In this document: piece after piece, positions 63,933-64,000 of the stretch | Numbering within the stretch: the stretch's first letter is position 1 | Layout of the letters: each line of letters begins with the position of its first letter | Source of the DNA: Pantoea sp. CCBC3-3-1 | GTDB taxonomy: Bacteria > Pseudomonadota > Gammaproteobacteria > Enterobacterales > Enterobacteriaceae | NCBI RefSeq assembly: GCF_007981265.1 | Contig: NZ_CP034363.1 | Location: 2,790,001-2,854,000 of the forward strand | Direction: 5' to 3' | Length of the DNA stretch: 64,000 nucleotides | Made by a program: the position numbers and the translations under genes | Notes under the pieces: model-generated | Databases searched by the model: none | Seen by the model: the letters and a program-made list of their open reading frames with translations, nothing else | What the model was told of the DNA's origin: nothing

Positions 63933-64000
63933 TTCTCACCCCTGTCATCGTAATAACCGCAACTGCGGAATTTAAATTTGAAAGGTTCCCCGGTGAAAAT

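Overview
The window is chromosomal DNA from an enterobacterium (order Enterobacterales). The gene content fits an Erwinia/Pantoea-like member better than Escherichia, but I cannot fix the genus from the sequence. Evidence includes E. coli-like protein sequences for UmuDC, HemB, YcdY, GhrA, PhoH, EfeUOB, PutP/PutA, the TcyJLN/DcyD set, FliZ, FliA, FliCDST, AmyA and YedD, and a typical enterobacterial tRNA-Ser(GGA).

Layout: (1) 1-9.4 kb: ycgZ/ymgA-like stress connector genes with twin TGTACA dyads, manganese catalase, an aldo/keto reductase relic, an MmyB-type regulator facing an MFS exporter, a DUF421 membrane protein, LexA-controlled umuDC, an orphan overlapping spanin pair, an EthD-type protein and hemB. 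(2) 9.7-18.6 kb: Na+/H+ antiporter, a CHASE4-GGDEF-EAL protein, an ExaC-type aldehyde dehydrogenase, a GATase, an EamA permease, a DUF4160/DUF2442 pair and ycdY. (3) 18.6-22.7 kb: an accessory islet sits inside ycdX, and both ends of ycdX survive at its edges. It carries a RelE-type toxin/antitoxin pair, a DUF943 protein, an immunity-like periplasmic protein behind an effector remnant, and a DUF1173-like protein. (4) 22.7-38.4 kb: ghrA, a peptide-transporter-family protein lacking the ExxER motif, two near-identical tRNA-Ser genes bracketing phoA, phoH, efeUOB with a Fur box, putP and putA with GTTGCA operators. (5) 38.5-57.9 kb: an acyltransferase, cystine uptake genes, the flagellar late genes with an HNH nuclease and two glycosyltransferase genes inserted between fliA and fliC, then amyA and yedD. 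An orphan Hcp-Tlde1-immunity cassette lies between exact 40-bp direct repeats at the 3' end of amyA. (6) 58-64 kb: a DUF6388 gene, a MASE1-GGDEF cyclase, and then a prophage end with endolysin, holin, overlapping Rz/Rz1 and a tailspike, running off the right edge.

Functionally, the flagellar block is coherent: FliA and its sigma-28 promoters drive fliC and fliD, and the adjacent large glycosyltransferase is well placed to glycosylate flagellin. The put and efe blocks each have recognisable operators. The most striking accessory features are the direct-repeat-bounded type VI effector/immunity cassette that separates amyA from its terminator, the islet that splits ycdX, and a family of structured intergenic repeats present at least three times.
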